From the NCBI GenBank assembly GCA_024697505.1, contig JAILFQ010000335.1, positions 1 through 5,652 of the forward strand: a DNA stretch of 5,652 nucleotides. Direction: 5' to 3'. Source of the stretch: Lachnospiraceae bacterium (GTDB lineage Bacteria; Bacillota; Clostridia; Lachnospirales; Lachnospiraceae). Under the pieces are notes generated by a model. The model saw only the letters and a list, made by a program, of their open reading frames with translations, did no database searches and had not been told where the DNA came from. How positions within the stretch are numbered: position 1 is the first letter of the stretch; each line of letters begins with the position of its first letter. Both the position numbers and the translations under genes were made by a program. Below, piece by piece: positions 1 through 5,652 of the stretch.

Positions 1-55
1 ACGCTCCGCTCCGGTCGGCGCAGAACCGAGGTCCCCCGGACCTCGTGCGCCCCAG
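1..55. repeat. GC-rich hairpin element (intergenic, possibly a dispersed repeat)
   Basis: This block is strikingly GC-rich (45 of bases 1-60 are G or C), whereas the flanking DNA is AT-rich. It can fold into one compound hairpin. An outer 5-bp stem pairs GCGCA at 18-22 with TGCGC at 46-50. A 4-base bulge at 23-26 follows, then an 8-bp inner stem pairing 27-34 with 38-45 around a CCC triloop at 35-37. No reading frame or recognised RNA family fits. No U-tract follows either side of the hairpin, so it is not a canonical intrinsic terminator. An intergenic palindromic repeat (REP- or MITE-like) is the best guess. The element may extend left of the window. Confidence 0.5.
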
Positions 56-81
56 CCGAAAACGGTTTTCGGACATGGGTT
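56..81. repeat. Inverted repeat with a near-copy of the tmRNA T-arm region
   Basis: Bases 56-62 (CCGAAAA) pair perfectly with 66-72 (TTTTCGG) around a CGG loop. The plus-strand segment 64-81 also matches the minus strand of 160-177, inside the 3' part of ssrA, at 17 of 18 positions. The single difference is T at 76 where the tmRNA has G. The two copies are therefore inverted relative to each other, with about 80 bases between them that include the terminator. The match is read directly from the sequence. Its origin (att-site remnant, partial duplication, or chance enhanced by the palindrome) is unknown. Confidence 0.5.
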
Positions 82-100
82 ATTAAACATCTTATATTCT

Positions 101-140
101 AAAAGAAAAAGGATAGGCTAAAGCCTATCCTTTTTCTTTT
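101..140 (-). terminator. Symmetric intrinsic terminator downstream of ssrA
   Basis: Bases 111-119 (GGATAGGCT) and 122-130 (AGCCTATCC) form a GC-containing stem with a very tight loop, realistically four bases (119-122). The flanking A-rich arm 101-110 is complementary to the T-rich arm 131-140. Read on the minus strand, the hairpin lies one base after the last tmRNA nucleotide and ends in TTTTTCTTTT, so it should end ssrA transcription. The perfect symmetry means it could equally stop transcripts entering from the left on the plus strand. Confidence 0.88.
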
Positions 141-141
141 A

Positions 142-490
142 TGGACCTGAGGGGAGTCGAACCCCTGTCCGAAAACCTATCCATGAGGGTATCTTCCATT
201 ATAGTCTGTTATTACTGCTTTCGCCATTCCCTCTGCCGGTTGCAAGCAGACACGCTTCCGGTTTTGGTAGCTTCATAATGCGCCTATGCGCTCAAAGCTT
301 TGCGCATATCGTTTCCTACAAGGATGATGCCGATTGCCTAAAGTGTAGGTGCCTTAGGGTCGACAGCTGCCATTAGGCAGCGTATGCTAAATTATCTTCA
401 GCGTTTATTGTTTTTAGAGCTTTTTAGGTGGTTCCCCGCCACCAATGGCTGCCCTGACTTCAAAATTCCCGTCGAAACCGGTTCAAGCCC
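142..490 (-). ncRNA. ssrA: transfer-messenger RNA (tmRNA)
   Basis: tmRNA rescues stalled ribosomes: it is alanylated, enters the A site with SmpB, and supplies a short reading frame that adds a degradation tag. Read on the minus strand, the 5' end GGGCTTG (490-484) pairs over 7 bp with CAGGTCC near the 3' end (149-143). The third pair is G-U, the identity element for alanyl-tRNA synthetase, and the discriminator is A at 142. The T arm at about 168-150 has a 5-bp stem and the loop TTCGACT. A tmRNA-typical GGTTTCGACGGG follows the 5' acceptor strand. The tag reading frame at 402-373 ends in the hairpin GCTGCC-TAAT-GGCAGC (381-366), which places the stop codon in the loop. CCA is not encoded, because the visible CCA at 144-142 is needed for the acceptor stem and discriminator. 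At 349 nt, it is normal for a one-piece tmRNA. smpB is not in the window. Confidence 0.97.
373..402 (-). other. tmRNA tag-peptide reading frame (AEDNLAYAA)
   Basis: On the minus strand the frame reads GCT GAA GAT AAT TTA GCA TAC GCT GCC TAA, giving the tag AEDNLAYAA, preceded in the finished product by the alanine carried on tmRNA. I chose GCT as the resume codon because the preceding TAAAC matches the TAGTC that precedes the E. coli resume codon, with the conserved A at -4. The C-terminal Ala-Ala recognised by ClpXP-type proteases is kept. Residue -3 is Tyr rather than the common Leu. The next in-frame codon upstream would add Asn if the resume point were one codon earlier. Confidence 0.85.
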
Positions 491-528
491 GGTAATATTA
501 TCTTTGAATCATCGGTCAAAGTGGTTAT

Positions 529-558
529 AATATAGCATCCTGAAAGGGAGAAAGTCAA
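529..558 (-). promoter_or_regulatory. Sigma-A-type promoter of ssrA
   Basis: On the minus strand a -35 box TTGACT (558-553) is separated by 18 bases from a -10 box TATATT (534-529). Initiation is expected near 522, leaving a leader of about 30 nt before the mature 5' end at 490. That leader would be removed by RNase P, as is usual for tmRNA precursors. The -35 box is a close match to consensus, fitting a highly expressed RNA. Confidence 0.72.
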
Positions 559-570
559 GTACTTAAGTAC
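559..570. promoter_or_regulatory. 12-bp perfect palindrome abutting the ssrA -35 box (possible operator)
   Basis: GTACTTAAGTAC is a perfect palindrome, immediately upstream of the -35 hexamer on the minus strand. The position would suit an activator or repressor dimer. No regulator is encoded in the window and no known operator consensus is matched with confidence, so a regulatory role is inferred from placement only. Confidence 0.3.
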
Positions 571-645
571 AAATCCTTGTCTTTTAGAGTATTCTTCTCT
601 TACAACAAAATCATATCTGTTAAAATGCCGGTAACACTATTTTTA

Positions 646-1524
646 TTAATATATCACCAATTCCTTTTTCAACTTATTCATCACTCTTTTTTTGTCTCCG
701 CACCAGAGGGGAGCAGTAAGAAGACTTTTTGGCCCGTCGCCTGTTATCCTGTGGAGTACCGTGTCTTCCGGAATAAGTTTTAAGGCTTCTTTCAAAAACT
801 CTGCATACTCATCAAGAGTGGGCAGGTAAAACTTCTCTTCTTCGTAACGTCTTGCTATTTCTGTTCCTTTTAAAACCTGCAAAAGATGGAGTTTTACCCC
901 AAAAGGATGAAGGTTCCCCACGTATTTTACGGAGGCAAGCATATCTTCCCTGCTTTCTCCGGGGTAAAAAAGGATTAAATGAACTACCGTTTTTATACCT
1001 GCTGCCTTAAGTCTTTTGTAGGTATCTTCAAATACCGGTAAGGCATAGCCTCTGTTCATATCCTTTGCGGTCTTTTCGTGTATGGTTTGAAGACCAAGTT
1101 CAACCCAGACCGGTTTAATACTGTTTAGTTCGCACAAAAGTTCCAGCACGTCCTCAGGAATGCAGTCCGGCCTGGTTCCTATGGAAAGGCCCAGAATATC
1201 TTCTCTTTTAATTACTTTGGAAAAGATCTCTCTAAGTCTTTCCACCGAAGCATAGGTATTGGTAAAAGCCTGAAAGTATGCAATATACTTTCTTTCGGCA
1301 GTTCCTTTAAGTTTTCTTTCAACCAGAGCCTTGGCATCTTCTATTTGCAGATCCAGGTCTTTTTCTCTTCCGCAAAAGTCTCCGCTGCCACCTGCATTGC
1401 AAAAAGAACATCCCCCAAATGATACCTTTCCGTCTCTGTTGGGGCAGGACATGCCTGCGTCTAAGGATATTTTATAAACCTTATACCCGTATTTATTTTT
1501 AAGGTAATCATTTAAAGTCTGCAT
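646..1524 (-). CDS. YhcC/YtqA-family radical SAM protein (TIGR01212-like)
   Basis: This is a 292-residue cytoplasmic radical SAM enzyme of the family that includes E. coli YhcC and B. subtilis YtqA, related in its core to the Elp3-type SAM domain. The [4Fe-4S] cluster cysteines are C27, C39 and C42, in the family's C-x11-C-x2-C spacing within CPNRDG...GGCSFC. Other hallmarks in order are YFQAFTNTYA (83-92), IGTRPDC (115-121), ELGLQT (142-147), HLILFYPGE (182-190), KLHLLQVLKGTEIA (211-224), and the C-terminal HRITGDGP (258-265) and APLW (271-274). The length matches the family (about 300) and nothing appears truncated. The biochemical reaction is, to my knowledge, not firmly established. The ATG directly follows the stop codon of the upstream gene (TAAATG), so translation is probably coupled. 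A weak AAGGA lies about 13 bases upstream. It is the last gene of the three-gene operon. No convincing terminator follows it before the ssrA promoter. Confidence 0.94.
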   Translation of the reverse strand: MQTLNDYLKNKYGYKVYKISLDAGMSCPNRDGKVSFGGCSFCNAGGSGDFCGREKDLDLQIEDAKALVERKLKGTAERKYIAYFQAFTNTYASVERLREIFSKVIKREDILGLSIGTRPDCIPEDVLELLCELNSIKPVWVELGLQTIHEKTAKDMNRGYALPVFEDTYKRLKAAGIKTVVHLILFYPGESREDMLASVKYVGNLHPFGVKLHLLQVLKGTEIARRYEEEKFYLPTLDEYAEFLKEALKLIPEDTVLHRITGDGPKSLLTAPLWCGDKKRVMNKLKKELVIY

Positions 1525-1797
1525 TTACACTTCTTTATCCTTCATTACAGCGGAGAACACATCTACCCCCGCTGCCATCTTTTTTAACTGTGTAAGGTTG
1601 GATTTAAGGTAGAGTTCCAGTTTAACCTTCTCTTCCTCTGTAAAGCCGGAATTTGAAGTTATTACACAGTCAGGAATTTTCCCTTCGGCGCTCCTTCTTC
1701 CATCTGTAAAAAGAACATAGGCCATTTTTTTGCCCTGCTTATCCATACATATAGGAGATACGGACATTTTAAGTTCATCATTTGAAAACTCTGCCAT
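1525..1797 (-). CDS. Small conserved-looking protein of unknown function (90 aa)
   Basis: I do not recognise this protein. The start was placed at 1797 because a strong Shine-Dalgarno site (AGAGGTGG, 1802-1809) precedes that ATG; the in-frame ATG at 1812 would put the ribosome site inside the gene. The product is soluble, with no signal peptide or membrane segment. The N-terminal half looks like a short beta-sheet unit (KMAYVLFTDGRRSAEGKIPDC, about residues 24-44, with a polar turn). The second half (about 53-90) is predominantly helical, beginning TEEEKVKLELYLKSNLTQLKKM. Two cysteines (C17, C44) are not in a metal-binding pattern. It is cotranscribed between the oligoendopeptidase gene, 40 bases upstream, and the radical SAM gene, which it directly abuts. 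An accessory role to one of them is possible but unproven. Coding is supported by the good ribosome site, the exact junction with the next gene, and balanced composition. Confidence 0.82.
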   Translation of the reverse strand: MAEFSNDELKMSVSPICMDKQGKKMAYVLFTDGRRSAEGKIPDCVITSNSGFTEEEKVKLELYLKSNLTQLKKMAAGVDVFSAVMKDKEV

Positions 1798-1801
1798 TAT
1801 T

Positions 1802-1809
1802 CCACCTCT
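1802..1809 (-). promoter_or_regulatory. Ribosome binding site fixing the start of the 90-aa gene
   Basis: AGAGGTGG on the minus strand ends four bases before the ATG at 1797-1795. It is a better match to the anti-Shine-Dalgarno sequence than anything in front of the alternative ATG at 1812, so the shorter protein is preferred. Confidence 0.7.
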
Positions 1810-1837
1810 CATCTGTTATAGGATTCAACAAACCGGA

Positions 1838-3508
1838 TTAAAGCTTCTTACCCAATTCTTCGACAAGTTTTTCTATTGTACCGTCCTTGAACGGGCTGAG
1901 AAGACCTGCATCCTCAAGAATTTCCGTAAAGTATTTAAGGCCTGCTTCTTCGCAGACAACAAGATACTTCTTCCATGCATCCTTGTAATCCTTATCCATA
2001 AGCACCTTAAACTGCATTGCGCATACGGAGGCAAGTACATAGTCTATGTAGTAGAACGGGCTGGAGAAGATGTGGGACTGTCTCTGCCAGTAACCGCCGT
2101 TTTCAAAGAAATCAAGCTCCGACTGGTCTATGCAAGGTCTGTATTCTTTTTCAAGTTCCTTCCAGACTGCCTTTCTTTCCGCAGGAGTCATTTCCGGCTT
2201 CTCGTAAACAATGTGCTGGAATTCATCAACCATACAGCCGTAAGGTACAAAAATGCAGGAATCCTCAAAATGAGTCTTCTTGTATCTGTCTTCATCCTTT
2301 CCGAAGAAAAGATCCATCCACTTGTAAGTAAAGTATTCCATACTCATGGAATGAATTTCCGCAGTTTCCATTGTAAGAGAAGCGTGCTCGCTTACTTCCA
2401 CATTTCTCTTTAAGTAGCCCTGGAAAGCATGTCCGCACTCATGTGTAATAAGACCCACATCATCAAATGTTCCTGTAAAGCTGCCGAAAATGAATGGGGA
2501 CTTATATCTTGGAATAAAGGTCATGTAGCCGCCCTGTTCCTTTGTCTTTCTGGCCTTTATGTCAAAAAGCTCATTATCTGTCATAAAATCCATAAATTCG
2601 CCGGTTTCAGGAGAAAGCTCCTCATACATCTTTCTGCCTGCAAGAAGTACCTGCTCGTCGTCACATATAAGGGAAGGGTTTCCTTCCTTAAAGTACATAC
2701 CAAGATCGTAAAGAGTAAGCTTATCAAGGCCAAGACGGTCTGCAATGTCCTTTTCAATCTTTCCCACAAAAGGAACAAAAGCCTTCTTAACCTGGCTTCT
2801 GAAGGTTTCCACCTGGTTCTTGTCGTAGTTGTTTCTCTGCATTCTGTAGTAACCAAGCTCTACATAATTCTTGTAACCAAGTTCCTTCGCCTGCTTTGTT
2901 CTGTTCTTAACCAGCTTGTCGTAAATCTCGTCTATCTCTTCTGTTACTGAGTTAAAATAATCATTTACCGACTTCCAGGACTCTTTTCTTACTTCTCTGT
3001 CTTTGCTGTGAGTATACTTAAAGATTCCGGAAAGGTTGTACTCTTCACCCTTATACTGTATCTTAGCATTTGCAATAAGTTTGGAGTAGCGGCTTGTAAG
3101 AGCGTTCTCCTCCTGAAGAAGGGGAACTATCTTGTCGTCAAAAGACTTAAACCCAAGCTCCAAGTTCTTAAAGGCAACATAACCGATCTTGCTTACAAGG
3201 TAATCTCTGTAAGGGGAATCGTAAAGGGCCCTATTATACTTATCCTGTAATGATGAAAGCTCCGGAAGGAACTCATCGTAATAATCATTCTCTTTCTCGT
3301 AGAATTCATCTGTTGTATCAATTCCATGACGGATCTCGGCAAGAGTTATATCCGAATTTATGTCTCCCTCAAAATCGTCCTTTTTCTTATGAACGGCATA
3401 GGCTTCTTCTCCGCTTTTTGCTTCTTTCATTTGTTTTATAAACTCTTCGTAAGCCTTAACCGCACTCTCTTTTTCAACGCGCTTGTAAGGCATCTGTGAA
3501 AATTTCAT
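1838..3508 (-). CDS. M3-family zinc oligoendopeptidase
   Basis: This 556-residue cytoplasmic metallopeptidase should cleave short peptides, finishing off the products of ATP-dependent proteases or imported peptides. The zinc motif HECGH lies at residues 356-360, with E357 as catalytic base and the two histidines as ligands. The third ligand is probably E384 in TAEIHSMSME. The C-terminal SPFYYIDY (483-490) carries the tyrosines that M3 enzymes use to hold substrate and stabilise the transition state. The helical N-terminal region (about 1-190) is typical of the clan. Length and motifs fit the M3 subfamily that is related to but distinct from PepF (TIGR02289-like) rather than PepF itself. The start at 3508 has AGGAAG seven bases upstream. 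The in-frame ATG at 3583 is unlikely because it would put the promoter -10 box inside the coding region. There is no signal peptide. It is the first gene of the minus-strand operon. Confidence 0.95.
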   Translation of the reverse strand: MKFSQMPYKRVEKESAVKAYEEFIKQMKEAKSGEEAYAVHKKKDDFEGDINSDITLAEIRHGIDTTDEFYEKENDYYDEFLPELSSLQDKYNRALYDSPYRDYLVSKIGYVAFKNLELGFKSFDDKIVPLLQEENALTSRYSKLIANAKIQYKGEEYNLSGIFKYTHSKDREVRKESWKSVNDYFNSVTEEIDEIYDKLVKNRTKQAKELGYKNYVELGYYRMQRNNYDKNQVETFRSQVKKAFVPFVGKIEKDIADRLGLDKLTLYDLGMYFKEGNPSLICDDEQVLLAGRKMYEELSPETGEFMDFMTDNELFDIKARKTKEQGGYMTFIPRYKSPFIFGSFTGTFDDVGLITHECGHAFQGYLKRNVEVSEHASLTMETAEIHSMSMEYFTYKWMDLFFGKDEDRYKKTHFEDSCIFVPYGCMVDEFQHIVYEKPEMTPAERKAVWKELEKEYRPCIDQSELDFFENGGYWQRQSHIFSSPFYYIDYVLASVCAMQFKVLMDKDYKDAWKKYLVVCEEAGLKYFTEILEDAGLLSPFKDGTIEKLVEELGKKL

Positions 3509-3515
3509 ACCTCTA

Positions 3516-3521
3516 CTTCCT
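3516..3521 (-). promoter_or_regulatory. Ribosome binding site of the oligoendopeptidase gene
   Basis: AGGAAG on the minus strand, inside the purine-rich run AGAAAGGAAG, lies seven bases before the ATG at 3508. It decides the start against the longer in-frame option at 3583. Confidence 0.7.
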
Positions 3522-3574
3522 TTCTCCGGTTTCCCAATAATGATGACTGTTTTTATTTCCAACCGGATAAGACT

Positions 3575-3603
3575 ATAATACAAAAGATTTTGTTGGGTAA
3601 CAA
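3575..3603 (-). promoter_or_regulatory. Promoter of the oligoendopeptidase / small protein / radical SAM operon
   Basis: On the minus strand TTGTTA (3603-3598) and TATTAT (3580-3575) are separated by exactly 17 bases. Initiation is expected near 3568, giving a 5' untranslated region of about 60 bases. No riboswitch-like fold or terminator-like hairpin is evident in that leader. Confidence 0.65.
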
Positions 3604-3615
3604 GTAAAAAAACTA

Positions 3616-3645
3616 TTGACTGTCCGTATTATGTCGAATTATATT
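3616..3645 (+). promoter_or_regulatory. Promoter of the cyclic-nucleotide-binding/antiporter gene
   Basis: TTGACT (3616-3621) and TATATT (3640-3645) are 18 bases apart, the same hexamers and spacing as at the ssrA promoter. Initiation near 3652 would give a leader of about 40 bases. The -35 box is only 12 bases from the -35 box of the divergent operon promoter, so one bound regulator could affect both directions. Confidence 0.65.
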
Positions 3646-3691
3646 AAAATGGTGTGAAATCTGTATGGTTTTTTATAATTAGAGGGGAAAA

Positions 3692-5629
3692 ATGGCAAGA
3701 CGTTTAATTAATGATGATTTTATTCGTGACTTCTTTAAAATGGGGGACTCTCCGGAGGAAAAAGAAGAAGCTGCAGAAATTAGGAAAAAGCTTGTCCGCA
3801 TGCAATTTGAGCATGGACAGGACATTGTTACAATAGACGGAGATCCGGACGGTATGTTTTTTCTTGAGTCCGGTGCCGCAATAGTCTTAAACCGCGAGGG
3901 CGAGCAGATAAATATTATGCACGAAGGTCAATACTTCGGTGAATATGCCGTTCTTGCAAATCAAAAAAGGCTTTCTACCGTAAGAAGTCAGGGAAGGACC
4001 ATAGTCTATAAACTTTCCACCGAAGATTCTCAGGAAGTTCTTGTTAAGCACCCTAATATATATGGGGAGCTTATGAAAAAAGTTTATGGACAGGTTTCCA
4101 GAAAACACTCGCAAATTCTTACCCTTTCAAGACAAAGAAGAGGAATTATGCAGGATCCGGCAAACCGCGCTCCACTTCCACCTGCAAAATTGTGGACCCA
4201 GTACGGAATTGTTGCCCTTATCTTCATTCTTTCAATAATTTTTGTGCCTAAGCTGCCGCCGATAGCAAGTTTTATTGTACCTCTTGCTTTCATGCTTATT
4301 TATGTACTTTACACCAGACGTACAATAGAATCTCTTATCGTTTCCGGCATGCTTGCATCAATACTTCTTTATAAAACCAGCCTTTCAGTCAGTTACGCAG
4401 ATGCAATACAAGCCACCATGGCTTCAAAGGATAATGTTTTTACCGTTCTTGTTATGGCCCTTATGGGAGGTCTTGTAACAATAATTGAAGGCTCCGGCGC
4501 AGTTACCGGATTTACAATGTCTGTGGAAAAACATGTTAAAACAAAGAAAGGCACCATGCTTGCGGCTTTGTTTGTACTCTTTGTTACCTCCATAGATGAT
4601 TGTTTAAATCTCCTGGCTTCATCCACCGCAATTCATGGTGTTTCCGACAAAACAAGGATCCCTCGTGAACGGACGGGACTTATATACAGTTTCCTTCCAA
4701 CGGTACTCTGTTCTTTTATTCCTCTTTCACTTTGGGGCATATTTGTAATAGGTACCATGAACGCCAGTATTTCGGACTCTCTCCTTCTTTTTTGCAAGTC
4801 CATACCTTTTAACTTTTACTCTATAACCGTTTTAATTACTCTTCTTGTTTTTGCCCTTTACGGAAAGCCAAGAAGCACTGTTATAAAAGAGGCAGACAAA
4901 AGAGTTGAAGAAGACGGAAACCTTTACCCGGATGGGTCAGAGCGTTATCTGACTGCAGATGATCCTGAAATATGGGGAAAAAGAAGGAACCTTGTTTATC
5001 CTATTTTAGTATTTGTAGCAACTTCCCTGGCTTTAAGAAGCTTTGCTTCAAGAGGATTTGCGGTTGATTCGGCATGCGGCCTTATAGCAACCCTTATATT
5101 TACCTTCTTCCTCTATTGCGCACAGGGCCTTATGTCTCCGGAACAGTTTACAAACCACCTTATACATGGAATTCAGGATGTAATCCTTCCTATTGTCCTT
5201 TACCTTTTAACAATGTGCTTTTCCGCTGTTCTTGAGCAGCTTTCCATGGAAGCTTATTTTGATAATCTGGTAAGCGGAATAGGAACAATATCTCCTCTCC
5301 TTCCGGTGGCGCTCTTTGTTATTTCTACATTGCTTACAATGGCGCTGGGGTCCTCCTGGGCCATGTACGCTATAGCCTTTCCTATCGGTATCCGCTTATG
5401 CCTTGCAACAAGTGTAAGCCTTCCTCTTTGCATAGGAGCCATTGCCGCAGCAGGAATCGCCGGCGAAAAGAACTGTCTCTTTACACCGGATGCAATAAAT
5501 GTTGGTTCTGCCATAGGTTGTAACCCTAAAGTGGTAAGAAAAGTACGAATGTCTTACAGCATATCATTTACAATCTTTTCTGCAATGATATATCTTGCTG
5601 CGGGTTTAATATCTTACTATACGGCATAA
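3692..5629 (+). CDS. Cyclic-nucleotide-binding domain fused to an NhaC-type Na+/H+ antiporter domain
   Basis: This 645-residue inner-membrane protein has two parts. Residues about 20-145 form a CAP_ED/cNMP-binding-like beta barrel ending in helices. Its phosphate-binding cassette is YFGEYAVLANQKRLSTV (81-97), with G83, E84 and R93 at the spacing seen in protein kinase A regulatory subunits. There is no DNA-binding domain. From about 170 to 641 there are roughly 12-13 hydrophobic segments, interrupted by a charged cytoplasmic-looking loop at about 391-432. NhaC/ion-transporter-superfamily hallmarks are SIDDCLNLLAS (300-310) followed by DKTRIPRERTGLIYS (319-333), GSSWAMYAIAFPIGI (553-567), and GEKNCLFTPDAINVGSAIGCNP (591-612) where NhaC proteins have GDHCSPISDT. 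The transported ion (Na+/H+ or another solute) is inferred from family. Ligand gating of transport is inferred from the fusion. The ATG has AGAGGGG four bases upstream (3681-3687). It is monocistronic as far as the window shows. Confidence 0.88.
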   Translation: MARRLINDDFIRDFFKMGDSPEEKEEAAEIRKKLVRMQFEHGQDIVTIDGDPDGMFFLESGAAIVLNREGEQINIMHEGQYFGEYAVLANQKRLSTVRSQGRTIVYKLSTEDSQEVLVKHPNIYGELMKKVYGQVSRKHSQILTLSRQRRGIMQDPANRAPLPPAKLWTQYGIVALIFILSIIFVPKLPPIASFIVPLAFMLIYVLYTRRTIESLIVSGMLASILLYKTSLSVSYADAIQATMASKDNVFTVLVMALMGGLVTIIEGSGAVTGFTMSVEKHVKTKKGTMLAALFVLFVTSIDDCLNLLASSTAIHGVSDKTRIPRERTGLIYSFLPTVLCSFIPLSLWGIFVIGTMNASISDSLLLFCKSIPFNFYSITVLITLLVFALYGKPRSTVIKEADKRVEEDGNLYPDGSERYLTADDPEIWGKRRNLVYPILVFVATSLALRSFASRGFAVDSACGLIATLIFTFFLYCAQGLMSPEQFTNHLIHGIQDVILPIVLYLLTMCFSAVLEQLSMEAYFDNLVSGIGTISPLLPVALFVISTLLTMALGSSWAMYAIAFPIGIRLCLATSVSLPLCIGAIAAAGIAGEKNCLFTPDAINVGSAIGCNPKVVRKVRMSYSISFTIFSAMIYLAAGLISYYTA

Positions 5630-5652
5630 AAATACCGGACCGTTAACTTGGC

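Noticed and set aside
142..144. Encoded CCA tail of tmRNA
   Set aside because: The CC belongs to the 7-bp acceptor stem pairing with GGGCTTG and the A is the discriminator. The following bases are TAA, so CCA must be added post-transcriptionally.
491..522. A promoter closer to the tmRNA 5' end using TTGACC (minus strand) and TAATAT
   Set aside because: The spacing between these boxes is only about 13 bases, too short for a normal sigma-A promoter. The TTGACT-18-TATATT pair further upstream is better.
571..645. Terminator for the minus-strand operon after the radical SAM gene
   Set aside because: Only weak 4-5-bp inverted repeats without a following U-tract are visible. The operon transcript may run into ssrA and end at the 101-140 hairpin.
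577..783. 68-codon plus-strand frame beginning between the ssrA promoter and the radical SAM gene
   Set aside because: It overlaps the 3' end of the radical SAM gene on the opposite strand, has no convincing ribosome site, and its product has no plausible domain.
1730..2950. Long plus-strand open frames (about 227 and 173 codons) opposite the oligoendopeptidase gene
   Set aside because: They lie antisense to a well-supported M3 peptidase, lack ribosome sites and recognisable motifs, and their products look like reversed-frame composition artefacts.
3509..3583. N-terminal extension of the oligoendopeptidase to the ATG at 3583
   Set aside because: It would contain the promoter -10 box at 3575-3580, adds residues not typical of the family, and the ATG at 3508 has a good AGGAAG site.
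5630..5652. Possible terminator after the antiporter gene
   Set aside because: Only 23 bases remain and no complete hairpin can be seen.

Overview
The window looks like chromosomal DNA from a low-to-moderate-GC Bacillota, most likely a Lachnospiraceae-type clostridium. This rests on the one-piece tmRNA without an encoded CCA, purine-rich Shine-Dalgarno sites, sigma-A-type promoters, and the protein families present. The genus cannot be fixed from sequence reading alone. No phage gene, transposase, CRISPR array or rRNA is visible.

Layout, left to right. Positions 1-81 are an unusually GC-rich block of inverted repeats (45 of the first 60 bases are G or C). It includes an 18-base near-copy, in inverted orientation, of the T-arm region of the neighbouring tmRNA gene. 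Positions 101-140 form a symmetric hairpin terminator. The tmRNA gene ssrA (142-490, minus strand) follows, with its own promoter at 529-558 and a 12-bp perfect palindrome abutting that promoter. Next comes a three-gene minus-strand operon, read from right to left: an M3-family zinc oligoendopeptidase (3508-1838), a 90-residue protein of unknown function (1797-1525), and a YhcC/YtqA-family radical SAM protein (1524-646). The last two genes abut as TAAATG. A 183-bp divergent intergenic region (3509-3691) holds two back-to-back promoters. The plus-strand gene (3692-5629) encodes a 645-residue membrane protein that joins an N-terminal cyclic-nucleotide-binding (CAP_ED-like) domain to an NhaC-type ion-transporter domain. 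The last 23 bases hold nothing I can identify.

Functionally this is mostly housekeeping: ribosome rescue (tmRNA), peptide turnover (oligoendopeptidase) and a radical SAM enzyme of unsettled function. A loose protein-turnover link between tmRNA tagging and the peptidase is possible, but only adjacency suggests it. The most interesting object is the nucleotide-sensor/antiporter fusion, which looks like an ion exchanger gated directly by a small ligand. Its phosphate-binding cassette is intact, while some transporter motifs differ from classical NhaC.
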